From Dongia sedimenti (GTDB taxonomy: Bacteria; Pseudomonadota; Alphaproteobacteria; Dongiales; Dongiaceae): a DNA stretch of 64,000 nucleotides. Every line of letters starts with the position of its first letter. Position 1 is the first letter of the stretch. Of this stretch, positions 35,173 to 43,691 are shown piece by piece. The notes under the pieces are model-generated. The model saw nothing but the letters and a program-made list of their open reading frames with translations. It was not told where the DNA came from and searched no databases. Location of the stretch: assembly GCA_030715195.1 (NCBI GenBank), contig JAUYVI010000006.1:310001-374000 (forward strand). The letters are read 5' to 3'. A program made the position numbers and the translations under genes.

Positions 35173-35937
35173 ATGTCACAGCCTGCCACCACCGTTCCGG
35201 CCGCCCTTCCGCCCTTTACGGCCATTTCCGGCGATTACGGCCGCGGCCTGATCGTCATCTGCGATCATGCGAGCAACGCGATCCCCGCGGACCTCCAAGG
35301 CCTCGGTCTCTCGGCCGCCGATCTCCAGCGCCATATCGCCTGGGATATCGGCGCGGCGCGCGTCTCGGCCTTGCTGGCGGCGCGATTCAAGCTGCCGGCG
35401 ATCCTCGCCGGCGTCTCGCGGCTGGTGATCGACTGCAACCGGGATCCCGGCGATCCGGCATCGATCCCGTCCGAGGTCGACCGGACGCCGATCCCCGGCA
35501 ATGCCCATCTGACGGTCTGGGACCGGGCCGAGCGGATGTCGCGCTGGTTCGTGCCCTATCACAACGCGATCGAGGCGATGATGACGGCGGCGCTGGCGGC
35601 TGCGCGCGATCCGGTGGTGCTCTCGGTGCATTCGATGGCGCCGGAGCTCGGCGGCGAGCTCCGGACCTGGCCGGTCGCCCTCTCGTCCCACGAGGACAAG
35701 CGGCTGGCGACGCCCATGCTCGTCGCCTTGCGCAAGCGCGTCGGCTTCCTGGTCGGTGACAACCAGCCCTACGCGCTCGATCCGGCCGAGGATTACACCG
35801 TGCCGGTGCATGCCATGCGCCGCGGCCTGCGGCATCTGCAGGTCGAGTTCCGGCAGGATCTGATTGCGAGCGACCCCGGTGCCGCCAAATGGGCGGCGCT
35901 GTTCGGCGATGCGCTGGCGGAGGTGCTGGGGCTCTAG
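35173..35937 (+). CDS. N-formylglutamate amidohydrolase family protein
   Basis: 254 residues, matching the FGase family through VICDHASNAIP, DIGAARVSALLA, VIDCNRDPGDP and HSMAP, which carry the likely metal ligands. In histidine breakdown this family frees formate from N-formylglutamate, but many relatives act on other N-acyl amino acids. No hut genes are nearby. ATG 35173 has a gagga site about 12 nt upstream; TTG 35164 is an alternative. Ends 4 nt from the stop of the convergent DDAH-like gene. Confidence 0.85.
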   Translation: MSQPATTVPAALPPFTAISGDYGRGLIVICDHASNAIPADLQGLGLSAADLQRHIAWDIGAARVSALLAARFKLPAILAGVSRLVIDCNRDPGDPASIPSEVDRTPIPGNAHLTVWDRAERMSRWFVPYHNAIEAMMTAALAAARDPVVLSVHSMAPELGGELRTWPVALSSHEDKRLATPMLVALRKRVGFLVGDNQPYALDPAEDYTVPVHAMRRGLRHLQVEFRQDLIASDPGAAKWAALFGDALAEVLGL

Positions 35938-35941
35938 GCGC

Positions 35942-36895
35942 TCAGTCCGCGGCGCGCTTCAGCGCCTGCGCCATGCAGTGGATGCCGCCGCCGGTCTTGG
36001 AGATCTCGCTCATATCGACCTCGGCGACCTCGAAGCCGCGGGCCTTCAATTGCTGGATCAGGGTCCGGCTGATCTTCGGCGCGATCACCCGGTCGCGCCC
36101 GAGCGACATGAAGTTGCAGCCGAGATTCATCGTGTCCTGGAACGGCACGTCGATGATCTCGTGGCCCTTGCCCTTCAGCCAGTCGACGATGCCGGGCTCG
36201 GTGCAGGCCAGGCAGACCGCGGTCAGCTTCGGCGCGATCGGCACCACCATCAGGTCGATGTGGACATAGTACTCGTCGATGAAGGCGAGGCGGGTTTCCC
36301 AGCCCTCCTTCTTGAACCAGCTCTCGACCTGGCGGGCGCCTTCCTCCTGGGTGCGGGCGCCGCCGCAGCCGATCAGCACCACGCCCTCCTCGATCACGTT
36401 GAAGTCGCCGCCCTCGAAGGTGCCGGCGGTCACCATGTCGTAGATCGGGATGCCGAGCGCCTCATAGGTGCGGATCGCGGCGTAGTTCTCGCCGCGCCGC
36501 CACCAGTTCGCCATCGCGGTGATGATCGCGCCATAGGGCGTCATCACGCTGGAATCGCGCGAATAGACCTGCATCGGCAGTTCCGGCGTCGGCTTGTGCC
36601 AATGCACCTTCACGCCGAAACCTTCATAGGCCGCGACCAGGTCCTTGTGCTGGGCCTGGGCGGTCTGGATGTTGGACGGGTTCTCGCGCAGATGCTTCTT
36701 CGACAGCGAGCTGGTCGCGAGATGGCGCAGGAAGGCGGGCGAGCCCAGCAGCACGTCGGTCAGCGGGTCGGTCTCGTTGCGGAAGCCCCATTGGCTGAGC
36801 GGCTTGGTGCCGCCATCGGGATTGCGCCGCTGCAAGGAGAAGGCGTCGGAGCCGAACAGATTGGGCTCGGACTTGGCACGCTGCTGGACGGTCAT
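35942..36895 (-). CDS. Amidinotransferase / dimethylarginine dimethylaminohydrolase-like protein
   Basis: 317 residues of the guanidino-modifying superfamily. The GTFEGGDFNV motif, catalytic His in YYVHIDLMVV and nucleophile Cys307 in GGGIHCMAQ are present. Family members hydrolyse or transfer the guanidino group of arginine derivatives. ATG 36895 follows GGGGAG. Divergent from a LysR gene, with a dyad operator between them; a polyamine-type importer lies just beyond. Use of a methylated or other guanidino compound is inference. Confidence 0.86.
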   Translation of the reverse strand: MTVQQRAKSEPNLFGSDAFSLQRRNPDGGTKPLSQWGFRNETDPLTDVLLGSPAFLRHLATSSLSKKHLRENPSNIQTAQAQHKDLVAAYEGFGVKVHWHKPTPELPMQVYSRDSSVMTPYGAIITAMANWWRRGENYAAIRTYEALGIPIYDMVTAGTFEGGDFNVIEEGVVLIGCGGARTQEEGARQVESWFKKEGWETRLAFIDEYYVHIDLMVVPIAPKLTAVCLACTEPGIVDWLKGKGHEIIDVPFQDTMNLGCNFMSLGRDRVIAPKISRTLIQQLKARGFEVAEVDMSEISKTGGGIHCMAQALKRAAD

Positions 36896-36960
36896 GGCGG
36901 CGAACTCCCCGTTCGGTGGCTTTGAAAAACAATAATCGGTGAATCCGGCGCGCCGAAAGT

Positions 36961-36980
36961 GATAGTTTCTATCCGCTATC
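36961..36980. promoter_or_regulatory. LysR-type operator with three GATAG/CTATC half-sites
   Basis: GATAG (36961-36965) is followed by CTATC twice, at 36969-36973 and 36976-36980. This gives inverted repeats with 3-nt and 10-nt spacers. It lies in the 118-bp gap between the divergent DDAH-like and LysR genes, 34 nt from the regulator start, as expected for an autoregulated LysR protein. Confidence 0.55.
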
Positions 36981-37013
36981 GACAAATTCCGTTCACCTTT
37001 GGCGGGGTTCGCC

Positions 37014-37949
37014 TTGCGCACACCTTCGACCCAGGCCCTCCGTGCCCTCGATGCCTTCGCCCGGCATGGCAGCGTCTGGCGGGCCGCCGACGAGCTGCGC
37101 CTGACCCGCAGCGCGGTCAGCCATCAGCTGCGGCTGCTGGAGCAGGCGCTGGGATTCACGCTGTTCGAGCGGATCGGCAAGGGCGTCGGCTTGACCGCCC
37201 GCGGCCGCCGCTACGCGACCGATATCCGCAAGGCCCTGGCGCTGATCGGCGAGGCCGGCCAGCAGCAGGACGATCGCGGCATCGGCGGCCCCTGCGTGGT
37301 CAGCTGCACGCCGGGCTTCGCCTCGCTCTGGCTGTGCACCCATATCGCCGAGTTCGCCGCGCTTTACCCCGACGTCGCGCTGAAGATCCGCACGCCGCGC
37401 CGGCTCGACGAGGTGGTGAGCCCGGAGGTCGATGTCTTCATCGCCTTCGGGGACGGCAACTGGCCGAACCGCTCGGTCGAGCTCTTGAGCGAGGTCGGGT
37501 TCACGCCGCTCTGCAGCCCGGTGCTGCTGAACAAGGCGGGCGGCCTCAACGAGCCCGCCGATCTCCTGAAGGTTCCGATCCTCCATTTGACGGATGCCGA
37601 GGACTGGACGCGCTGGTTCTCCCAGGCCGGCGTCGAAGTGCCGGACCCGGAGGCGGGCATCGTCTTCTCCGACATGAACCTGCTGCTGGCCGCGACCACG
37701 GCCGGGCAGGGCGTGGCGATGGGCGACGAGCTCACCTGCGGCCCGGCGATGGCGGCCGGCACCCTGATCCGGCCGTTCGACATGACGGTCAAGTCGCCGC
37801 GCGCCTATTATCTGGTGATGGAGCCGCAGAAGAGCGCCAATCCGACGATCGGCGCCTTCGCCGATTGGCTGCGCCGGCGGCTGGCCGAGACGGCAACGGT
37901 TCACCGCAGCCTGCGGCGCGCGAGCGTGCAAGGCGAACCATTCGGGTGA
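37014..37949 (+). CDS. LysR family regulator (GcvA-like)
   Basis: 311 residues. The N-terminal winged helix TQALRALDAFARHGSVWRAADELRLTRSAVSHQLRLLEQ is followed by a substrate-binding-type sensor domain. The start is probably TTG at 37014 (LRTPSTQ), with ggcgggg 7 nt upstream; TTG 36999 is also in frame. No ATG is available before the helix-turn-helix. Likely controls the divergent DDAH-like gene and perhaps the importer downstream. Confidence 0.87.
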   Translation: MRTPSTQALRALDAFARHGSVWRAADELRLTRSAVSHQLRLLEQALGFTLFERIGKGVGLTARGRRYATDIRKALALIGEAGQQQDDRGIGGPCVVSCTPGFASLWLCTHIAEFAALYPDVALKIRTPRRLDEVVSPEVDVFIAFGDGNWPNRSVELLSEVGFTPLCSPVLLNKAGGLNEPADLLKVPILHLTDAEDWTRWFSQAGVEVPDPEAGIVFSDMNLLLAATTAGQGVAMGDELTCGPAMAAGTLIRPFDMTVKSPRAYYLVMEPQKSANPTIGAFADWLRRRLAETATVHRSLRRASVQGEPFG

Positions 37950-37982
37950 ATGAGATTTGCCGTCCGGACCAATATTATTTGT

Positions 37983-38011
37983 TTGTCGTGAGAGAAATTG
38001 GCGCTTAGCAT
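37983..38011 (+). promoter_or_regulatory. Probable sigma-70 promoter of the second polyamine-type importer
   Basis: TTGTCG (37983-37988) and TAGCAT (38006-38011) with a 17-nt spacer, inside an AT-rich patch that begins after the LysR stop. It would start transcription about 27 nt before the ATPase start at 38045. Confidence 0.45.
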
Positions 38012-38044
38012 TTTGAAAAAAGCACGGGAAACAGGCGAGGTCGG

Positions 38045-39142
38045 ATGTCGAAACGCGGAGCTGCCGCGAGTCTCACCGTGCGCGGCGTCAGCAAGCGCTT
38101 CGGCTCCTTCAGCGCGCTCAATGACATCTCCCTCGATATCGCCCGCGGCGAGTTCCTGACCCTGCTCGGGCCGTCCGGCTCCGGCAAGACCACTCTGCTG
38201 CTGATCCTCGCCGGGTTCGAGGCGCCGACCGAGGGGCGGCTGCTCAGCGACGACCGCGACATCACCGAACTCCCGGCCGAGACCCGGTCCTATGGCATGG
38301 TATTCCAGGGCTACGCCCTGTTCCCGCATATGTCGGTCGAATCCAACATCGCCTTTCCACTCCAGGTGCGGCACACCGCGCCGGCCGAGATCAAGCGCCG
38401 GGTCGGCGAGATGATCGAGCGGGTGGGGCTGCGCGGCCATGAGAAGAAACTCCCGGCGAAGCTTTCCGGCGGCCAGCAGCAGCGGGTCGCGCTGGCCCGC
38501 GCGCTGGTCTTCGAGCCCGGCGTGCTGCTGCTCGACGAGCCGTTCTCGGCCCTCGACAAGAACCTCCGCGAGCAGATGCAGGCGGAGGTGAAGCGCCTGC
38601 ACCAGGAGACCGGCACCACCTTCGTCTTCGTGACCCACGACCAGAGCGAGGCGCTGGCGCTGTCGACCCGGGTCGCGATCTTCGACCACGGGCGCCTGCA
38701 ACAGATCGGCAGGCCCGACGAGGTCTATGAGCGCCCGGAGAACCGCTTCGTGGCGGAGTTCCTGGGCGAGATCAACCTGCTGCCTTTGCAGGATCTCCGG
38801 GTGGAGAGCGGCGTCGCCAGCGGGATGTTCGAGGATCGCCGGCTGACCGTGCCGGCCGAGGCGGCGAACGGGGCGGGCGCCATTCTCGCGATCCGGCCGG
38901 AACACCTCGGCATTGCCGCGAATACTCCGGCGCCGCAATCGGGCAACGCGATCCGCGCCGCGCTCGACGACGTCGTCTACCAGGGCGGCATCACGCGGCT
39001 GAAGCTCCGAACCGCGGGCGGGGCGCCGATCACGCTCTCGCTGGCGAGCGGGCAGGCGGCGTCGCTGCTCCAATCAGGCGGTCCGTTCTGGATCCATTGG
39101 CCGACCGACCAAGGCCGGCTGCTGCCGGCACCGAAATCTTGA
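38045..39142 (+). CDS. Polyamine-type ABC transporter ATP-binding protein
   Basis: 365 residues. Walker A GPSGSGKTT, Q-loop FQGYALFPH, signature LSGGQQQRVALARA, Walker B VLLLDEPFSALD, switch VTHDQSEA and a TOBE-type C-terminus (AIRPEHLGI). First gene of ATPase, binding protein, permease, permease. The order differs from the importer at 1-5 kb, so the two are separate systems rather than a local duplication. Confidence 0.92.
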   Translation: MSKRGAAASLTVRGVSKRFGSFSALNDISLDIARGEFLTLLGPSGSGKTTLLLILAGFEAPTEGRLLSDDRDITELPAETRSYGMVFQGYALFPHMSVESNIAFPLQVRHTAPAEIKRRVGEMIERVGLRGHEKKLPAKLSGGQQQRVALARALVFEPGVLLLDEPFSALDKNLREQMQAEVKRLHQETGTTFVFVTHDQSEALALSTRVAIFDHGRLQQIGRPDEVYERPENRFVAEFLGEINLLPLQDLRVESGVASGMFEDRRLTVPAEAANGAGAILAIRPEHLGIAANTPAPQSGNAIRAALDDVVYQGGITRLKLRTAGGAPITLSLASGQAASLLQSGGPFWIHWPTDQGRLLPAPKS

Positions 39143-39171
39143 ATCAACGAACACAAACAGGGAGAACGACA

Positions 39172-40299
39172 ATGACCAATCACAGCGACCGGGCCTTTCA
39201 GCGCGATTGCCTGGAGATCCTTTCCACGAAAGTGGCGCGCGGCGAAATCAGCCGCCGGCGCTTCACCCAGATCGCGGCCATGCTGGTGGCCGGCGCGCCG
39301 CTGGCGCTGAAGGGCCGCAGCGCGGAAGCGGCGGCCAACGAGCTCGTGCTGGTGAACTGGGGCGGCGACGCGATCAAGGCCTATGACGAGGCCTATGGCA
39401 AACCGTTCCTGGCCGAGACCGGCATCACGGTGAAGGAAGACGGCACCGGCCCGACCGAGGGCGCGATCGCCGCCCAGGTGAAGAGCGGCAAGCCGACCTG
39501 GGACCTGGTGGATGCCGATCCGTTCTCGGCGATGACGCTCGGCAAGCAGGGCATGATGGAGCCGATCGACTACAACGTGGTCGACAAGAACAAGATGCGC
39601 TCGGGCTTCGGCTGGGAATATGCCGCCTCCACCTACTTCTACAGCTATGTGATCGCCTACGACGCGAAGAAATTCGGCGACAAGGCGCCGACCGGCATGG
39701 CCGACTTCTTCGACGTCGAGAAGTTCCCCGGCAAGCGCTCGCTCTACAAGTGGGGCTCGGCGATGTGGGAAGCCGCGCTGCTGGCCGACGGCGTCGCGCC
39801 GGACAAGCTCTATCCGCTCGACCTCGATCGCGCCCACAACAAGATCAAGGCGTTCAAGGACAACATCGTCTCCTTCTGGGGCGGCGGCGCGGACAGCCAG
39901 TCGGTGCTGATGAACGGCGACGCCTCGATGGCGATCGTCTGGTCGACCCGGGCCAGCATCATGGAGCAGGACAGCGGCGGGCAGATCAAATTCGTCTGGG
40001 ATCAGGGACTCCTGTCGCCGGGCGCGCTCGCGGTGGTGAAGGGCAATCCGGGCGGCAAGGACAATGCGATGAAGTTCATCGCCAGCGCCCAGGATCCGAA
40101 GAAGCAGCTGGTGATCTTCGACATGCTGGGCCAGGGCCCCGCCAACCCGGCCACCGACGCGCTGATCCCGGCCGACAAGCAGAAGTTCAACTGCGTCGAC
40201 CCGGCCAACGCGAAGAAGCAGATCACCCTCGATATGCCCTGGTACTCGGAGCATTACTCGGCGGCGCTCGACGCCTACACGGCGATCATCTCCGCCTGA
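39172..40299 (+). CDS. Tat-exported polyamine-type ABC substrate-binding protein
   Basis: 375 residues. The N-terminus carries a twin-arginine signal, SRRRF at residues 27-31, then a hydrophobic stretch and likely cleavage near SAEAAA. The mature domain (LVLVNWGGDAIKAYDEAYGKPF) is PotD/AfuA-like. A Tat signal suggests folding before export, unlike the Sec-type binding protein at 1227. ATG 39172 follows agggagaac. Confidence 0.91.
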   Translation: MTNHSDRAFQRDCLEILSTKVARGEISRRRFTQIAAMLVAGAPLALKGRSAEAAANELVLVNWGGDAIKAYDEAYGKPFLAETGITVKEDGTGPTEGAIAAQVKSGKPTWDLVDADPFSAMTLGKQGMMEPIDYNVVDKNKMRSGFGWEYAASTYFYSYVIAYDAKKFGDKAPTGMADFFDVEKFPGKRSLYKWGSAMWEAALLADGVAPDKLYPLDLDRAHNKIKAFKDNIVSFWGGGADSQSVLMNGDASMAIVWSTRASIMEQDSGGQIKFVWDQGLLSPGALAVVKGNPGGKDNAMKFIASAQDPKKQLVIFDMLGQGPANPATDALIPADKQKFNCVDPANAKKQITLDMPWYSEHYSAALDAYTAIISA

Positions 40300-40326
40300 G
40301 GCGGGATTGATCCGTCCGCTCCAAGA

Positions 40327-40367
40327 CCGCCCGGATGCCGTGCCGACGAGGCTCGGCATCCGGGCGG
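40327..40367 (+). terminator. 14-bp hairpin between binding protein and permease genes
   Basis: CCGCCCGGATGCCG (40327-40340) pairs perfectly with CGGCATCCGGGCGG (40354-40367), with a 13-nt loop. It sits 28 nt after the binding-protein stop and 22 nt before the permease start. With only gattt after it, it may act as a partial terminator or 3' stabiliser that keeps binding-protein mRNA above permease mRNA, a known arrangement in ABC importer operons. Confidence 0.55.
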
Positions 40368-40389
40368 GATTTCATCAAGGCCCGGCGGC

Positions 40390-41223
40390 ATGAGCCGGCG
40401 CGCCGCCTTCCGCGCCGGGCTGGTGCTGCTGGTCCCGTTGCTGCTGTTCGTGCTGCTCGCTTATGGCATTCCGTTCTTCGGCGTCGTCGAATGGAGCGTC
40501 ACCGAGCCGACATTCGGCTTCACCCAATATGTGCGCCTGACCCAGGACCCGCTGGTGCTCTCGGTCTTCGTCCGCACCTTCCGGATCTGCGCCGTCGTCA
40601 CCGTTTGCGCGGTGGTCGGCGCCTATGCGATCGCCTATCTCTGGGTGCGCGGGACCCCGCTGCAGCGGAACATCGCCGAGTTCTGCATCCTGGTCCCGTT
40701 CTGGATCTCGGTCCTGACCCGGGCCTTCGGCTGGCTGGCGCTGCTCTCCAGCCGCGGCCTGATCAACACCTGGCTGCAATCGATCGGCTTCGTGTCGGAG
40801 CCGCTGACCCTGGTGCGGAACGAGTTCGGCGTCATCGTCGGCATGACGCATTTCCTGCTGCCCTATGCCGTGTTCCCGATCGCCTCGGCGATGCGCAACC
40901 TGGATGACCGGGTGTTGATGGCGGCGCGCGGCCTCGGCGCCCGGCGCAGCCGCGTGTTCTGGACCGTGTTCGTGCCGATGACGGCCTCGGGCGTGCTGGG
41001 CGCGGCGCTCATCGTCTTCGTCTTCGCGCTCGGCTTCTTCGTGACCCCGGCGATCCTCGGCGGCGGGCGCAGCGTGATGATCGCCGAGCTGGTCTATCTG
41101 CGCATGTTCCAGAGCATCGATTGGGGCCTGGGTGCGGCGATGAGTGTGGCACTGCTGCTGATCGTCGGCCTGCTGGCCGCCCTCATGTTCCGCTTCCTCA
41201 AGCCCGCCGGGCTGGTGCGATGA
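40390..41223 (+). CDS. ABC transporter permease (PotB type)
   Basis: 277 residues, six membrane helices, first near residues 9-31 (GLVLLVPLLLFVLLAYGIPFF). EAA loop MAARGLGARRSRVFWTVFVP. Follows the intra-operon hairpin and overlaps the next permease by 4 nt. Confidence 0.92.
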   Translation: MSRRAAFRAGLVLLVPLLLFVLLAYGIPFFGVVEWSVTEPTFGFTQYVRLTQDPLVLSVFVRTFRICAVVTVCAVVGAYAIAYLWVRGTPLQRNIAEFCILVPFWISVLTRAFGWLALLSSRGLINTWLQSIGFVSEPLTLVRNEFGVIVGMTHFLLPYAVFPIASAMRNLDDRVLMAARGLGARRSRVFWTVFVPMTASGVLGAALIVFVFALGFFVTPAILGGGRSVMIAELVYLRMFQSIDWGLGAAMSVALLLIVGLLAALMFRFLKPAGLVR

Positions 41224-42029
41224 TCGGGTACCGGCCCGGGCCCGTCGCCATCCTCGCCGCCATCCTGGTGGCGGTGTTCCTGCTGATGCCGCTGCTGGCC
41301 GTGGTGCCGGTCTCGTTCACGCCGGCGCGGTTTCTCTCCATGCCGGCGGGGGAGCTTTCGCTGCGGCATTACCGGGAGCTGTTCGACAACCCCGCCTGGG
41401 GCAGCGGCCTGCTGCTCAGCCTGCGGATCGGGCTGGTCAGCAGTGCCATCGCAACCACGCTGGCGGTCATGTTCGGCCTCGGGATCTGGATGCTGCGCCC
41501 GGCTTTCGCCGGGCTGCTGGTCGGGTTCGTGCTGCTGCCGATGGTGGTCCCGCCGGTGGTCTCGGCGATGACTCTCTATTTCCTGCTGACCGGTCTCTCG
41601 AAGATGAACGATCTGGTCGGCTACGACACCTGGCTCGGCGTCGCGCTCGCGCATGTGGTCATGATCGTGCCCTTCGCCGTGGTGCTGATCCTGGTTGCCC
41701 TCAGCCAGGTGGACCGGCGGATCGATCTCGCGGCGCGCGGCCTCGGCGCCTCGGTGGCGCAACGCGCCTTCAAGGTCATCCTCCCCAACATAAAGTTCGG
41801 CATCGTCACCGCCGCGCTGCTTTCCTTCGTCCTCTCATGGGAGGAGATCGGCGTCACGCTGTTCGTGACCAGCGTCAATGCCATCACCCTGCCGCGGCTG
41901 ATGTGGATGGGCCTCCGGGATAATATCGATCCCGCGATCGCGGCGATTTCGGTGCTGCTGATCCTGCTGACCGTGGCGCTGCTGCTGGTCCGGCTGGTGG
42001 TCCGCCGGCTGATCGCCCGCCGTGCCTAG
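41220..42029 (+). CDS. ABC transporter permease (PotC type)
   Basis: 269 residues, six membrane helices, EAA loop LAARGLGASVAQRAFKVILP. Starts at an ATGA overlap with the previous gene, which decides against in-frame upstream codons. Its stop overlaps the stop of the convergent gene by 3 nt. Confidence 0.92.
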   Translation: MIGYRPGPVAILAAILVAVFLLMPLLAVVPVSFTPARFLSMPAGELSLRHYRELFDNPAWGSGLLLSLRIGLVSSAIATTLAVMFGLGIWMLRPAFAGLLVGFVLLPMVVPPVVSAMTLYFLLTGLSKMNDLVGYDTWLGVALAHVVMIVPFAVVLILVALSQVDRRIDLAARGLGASVAQRAFKVILPNIKFGIVTAALLSFVLSWEEIGVTLFVTSVNAITLPRLMWMGLRDNIDPAIAAISVLLILLTVALLLVRLVVRRLIARRA

Positions 42030-42523
42030 GCGCGGGGAAAGGCCAGCACCTGGGCTGGCTTCCGCGGGGCCGGCAGCGCCGGCAGCAGGTCTTCCGCCGT
42101 CACCGTCACGCGCATGCCGGGAAGCGCCAGCTGCAGGGACGGGACCGCCCGCGACACCAGCGCTTCGAGCATCGCCCGCCCGAGCAGCACCGCATCGCCC
42201 TGGCCGGGAAGATCGGTCAGCATGAGGCCGCCATCGGCCTGCGTGGTCGCGGTCATCGGCATGCAGGCGGTGCGGCGCACTTCCAGCTCGCCGCGGCGCC
42301 AGCTCTCGCGGGCCGGCGCGATCCATTCGACCAGGACGTAGATCTCGGCGCCGAGCGGAACGCGCTGCGGGAGCAGCGCGCGATGCGCCGCCAGGCTGGC
42401 GACGCCAAGCGGCAGCTCGGCCGGCGCGGCGAGTTTCGGCGTCGCCTTCTTGCCCGTGCTCTTCTTCGCGACGGTCTTTTTGGCGGTTCGTTTTTGGGGG
42501 AGTCGTGCGCGGGTAGCGTGCAT
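42026..42523 (-). CDS. Hypothetical protein with basic N-terminus
   Basis: 165 residues, no recognised family. The first 35 residues are Lys/Ala/Thr-rich (KRTAKKTVAKKSTGKK), like histone-H1-type or DNA-binding tails. The rest looks like a compact beta-rich domain (GAEIYVLVEWIAPARESW, MPGMRVTV-like segments) without cysteines or membrane helices. Possibly nucleic-acid associated (inference from charge only). Convergent with the permease gene. Confidence 0.6.
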   Translation of the reverse strand: MHATRARLPQKRTAKKTVAKKSTGKKATPKLAAPAELPLGVASLAAHRALLPQRVPLGAEIYVLVEWIAPARESWRRGELEVRRTACMPMTATTQADGGLMLTDLPGQGDAVLLGRAMLEALVSRAVPSLQLALPGMRVTVTAEDLLPALPAPRKPAQVLAFPRA

Positions 42524-42984
42524 CGGTTCCCGTCTCTCCTCGAGTCTCTCAGGCGCGGACGGGAAGCGGGTTGGGCGCCGCGCCGCGCTCCATCCCGCAA
42601 TCGCTATATGCGGCCACGCTTCCCGCGCTGCAAGAGTTTTTTTGCCACTGCAGCGTCCTCAAGTGTGCGTGAACGCACAAACCTTTCCGGCGCCCTTCGC
42701 TGTCCCGGAATGTGGCGACAAAGCGGCGATCCGGTTGAACGCGGAACCCGAGCTTGTAGCGATGGTTCTCCCTCCATCTGCCGCGGCGAAGCGGGGCGTG
42801 CTCGCGACGCGGACGGTCCTTGTGTCCAATCGCGGCTTCGTGAGCGCCGGCGCTGCCTTCCATCCTCGGAACAGTTTCAACCGGCGAGCCTTGGTTCAAC
42901 ACGCGGCCCCTCAAGCCGATTTTTGGGGCAGCCCCGAGACGGTCTCTCGCGGCGGCCGCAACGCTATAATAAAGGAGACAGGAA
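42524..42984 (+). other. Intergenic region upstream of PRC-barrel gene
   Basis: About 460 nt with no convincing gene. Open frames on both strands have shadow-like composition. A TATAAT (42965-42970) lies directly before the ribosome site of the next gene and is too close to serve as its -10. A short dyad GAGAC-G-GTCTC lies at 42936-42946. The promoter of the PRC gene is probably within this stretch but was not resolved. Confidence 0.4.
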
Positions 42985-43632
42985 ATGATGAAGCGCCTGT
43001 TAATGACGACCGCGGCGGCATCGCTTCTGGCGATCGGCGCCAGCGCTTACGCGCAGGACAGCAACACCGGTGCGAGCGGCCAGAGCCAGCAGCCACCCGT
43101 GGTGACCCCGCCGGCCTCGAACGAGAGTGGCGGCACGACCGACATGAACAACCCGGCGCAGCCGCCGGCCGCGGATCAGTCCACGGCGCCGGCCACGCCG
43201 GCCCCGGCTCCGGCCGCCGAGGCGGTACCGGCCAACCCGCCTCCGAGTGACGCGGTGATTTCGGCCCAGAGCGACGGCGAGATTCGGGCCGATCAGGTCA
43301 TCGGCATGACCGTCTACAACGCCGAGGGCGAGAAGGTCGGCACCGTGCACGACATCCTGCTCGACAAGGAGGGCAAGGCCACCGGCGTCGTCCTCTCGGT
43401 CGGCGGCGTGCTCGGCGTCGGCGCCAAGTCGGTCGGTCTGACCTGGAAGGAGATCGACGTGAATCCGGAGCAGCAGCAGGTCCAGATTTCTTACACCAAG
43501 GACCAGCTGGAAGCGGCCCCGGACTTCAAGACCACGGAACAGATCAACTCCGAGATGAACGCGGCCGCACCGCCGGCACCGGCTGCGCCGGCCGGCACGA
43601 CCGGAACGGGCGGCACCACGACCCAGCCGTAA
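42985..43632 (+). CDS. Secreted PRC-barrel domain protein
   Basis: 215 residues. Signal peptide MMKRLLMTTAAASLLAIGASAYA, about 23 residues. A Pro/Ala/Gln-rich linker to about residue 90 leads to a PRC-barrel (IGMTVYNAEGEKVGTVHDILLDKEGKATGVVLSVGG) and a second Pro/Ala/Gly/Thr-rich tail. PRC-barrels in periplasmic proteins are common in alphaproteobacteria, but their role is poorly known. ATG 42985 has aaaggagacagg upstream. A strong terminator follows. Confidence 0.82.
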   Translation: MMKRLLMTTAAASLLAIGASAYAQDSNTGASGQSQQPPVVTPPASNESGGTTDMNNPAQPPAADQSTAPATPAPAPAAEAVPANPPPSDAVISAQSDGEIRADQVIGMTVYNAEGEKVGTVHDILLDKEGKATGVVLSVGGVLGVGAKSVGLTWKEIDVNPEQQQVQISYTKDQLEAAPDFKTTEQINSEMNAAAPPAPAAPAGTTGTGGTTTQP

Positions 43633-43653
43633 AGCTCGGTCGATGCCTCGAAG

Positions 43654-43691
43654 GAACCGGCGGCGCGGCGACGCGCCGCCGGTTCTTCTTT
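43654..43691 (+). terminator. Rho-independent terminator after PRC-barrel gene
   Basis: GAACCGGCGGCGCG (43654-43667) pairs perfectly with CGCGCCGCCGGTTC (43672-43685), a 14-bp stem with a GCGA tetraloop, followed by TTCTTT. It ends at the stop of the convergent chemoreceptor gene. Confidence 0.8.

Noticed and set aside
42965-42970. TATAAT as the -10 box of the PRC-barrel gene
   Set aside because: Transcription would start at about 42977, inside or after the ribosome site, leaving no usable leader; no -35 match lies at 16-18 nt.
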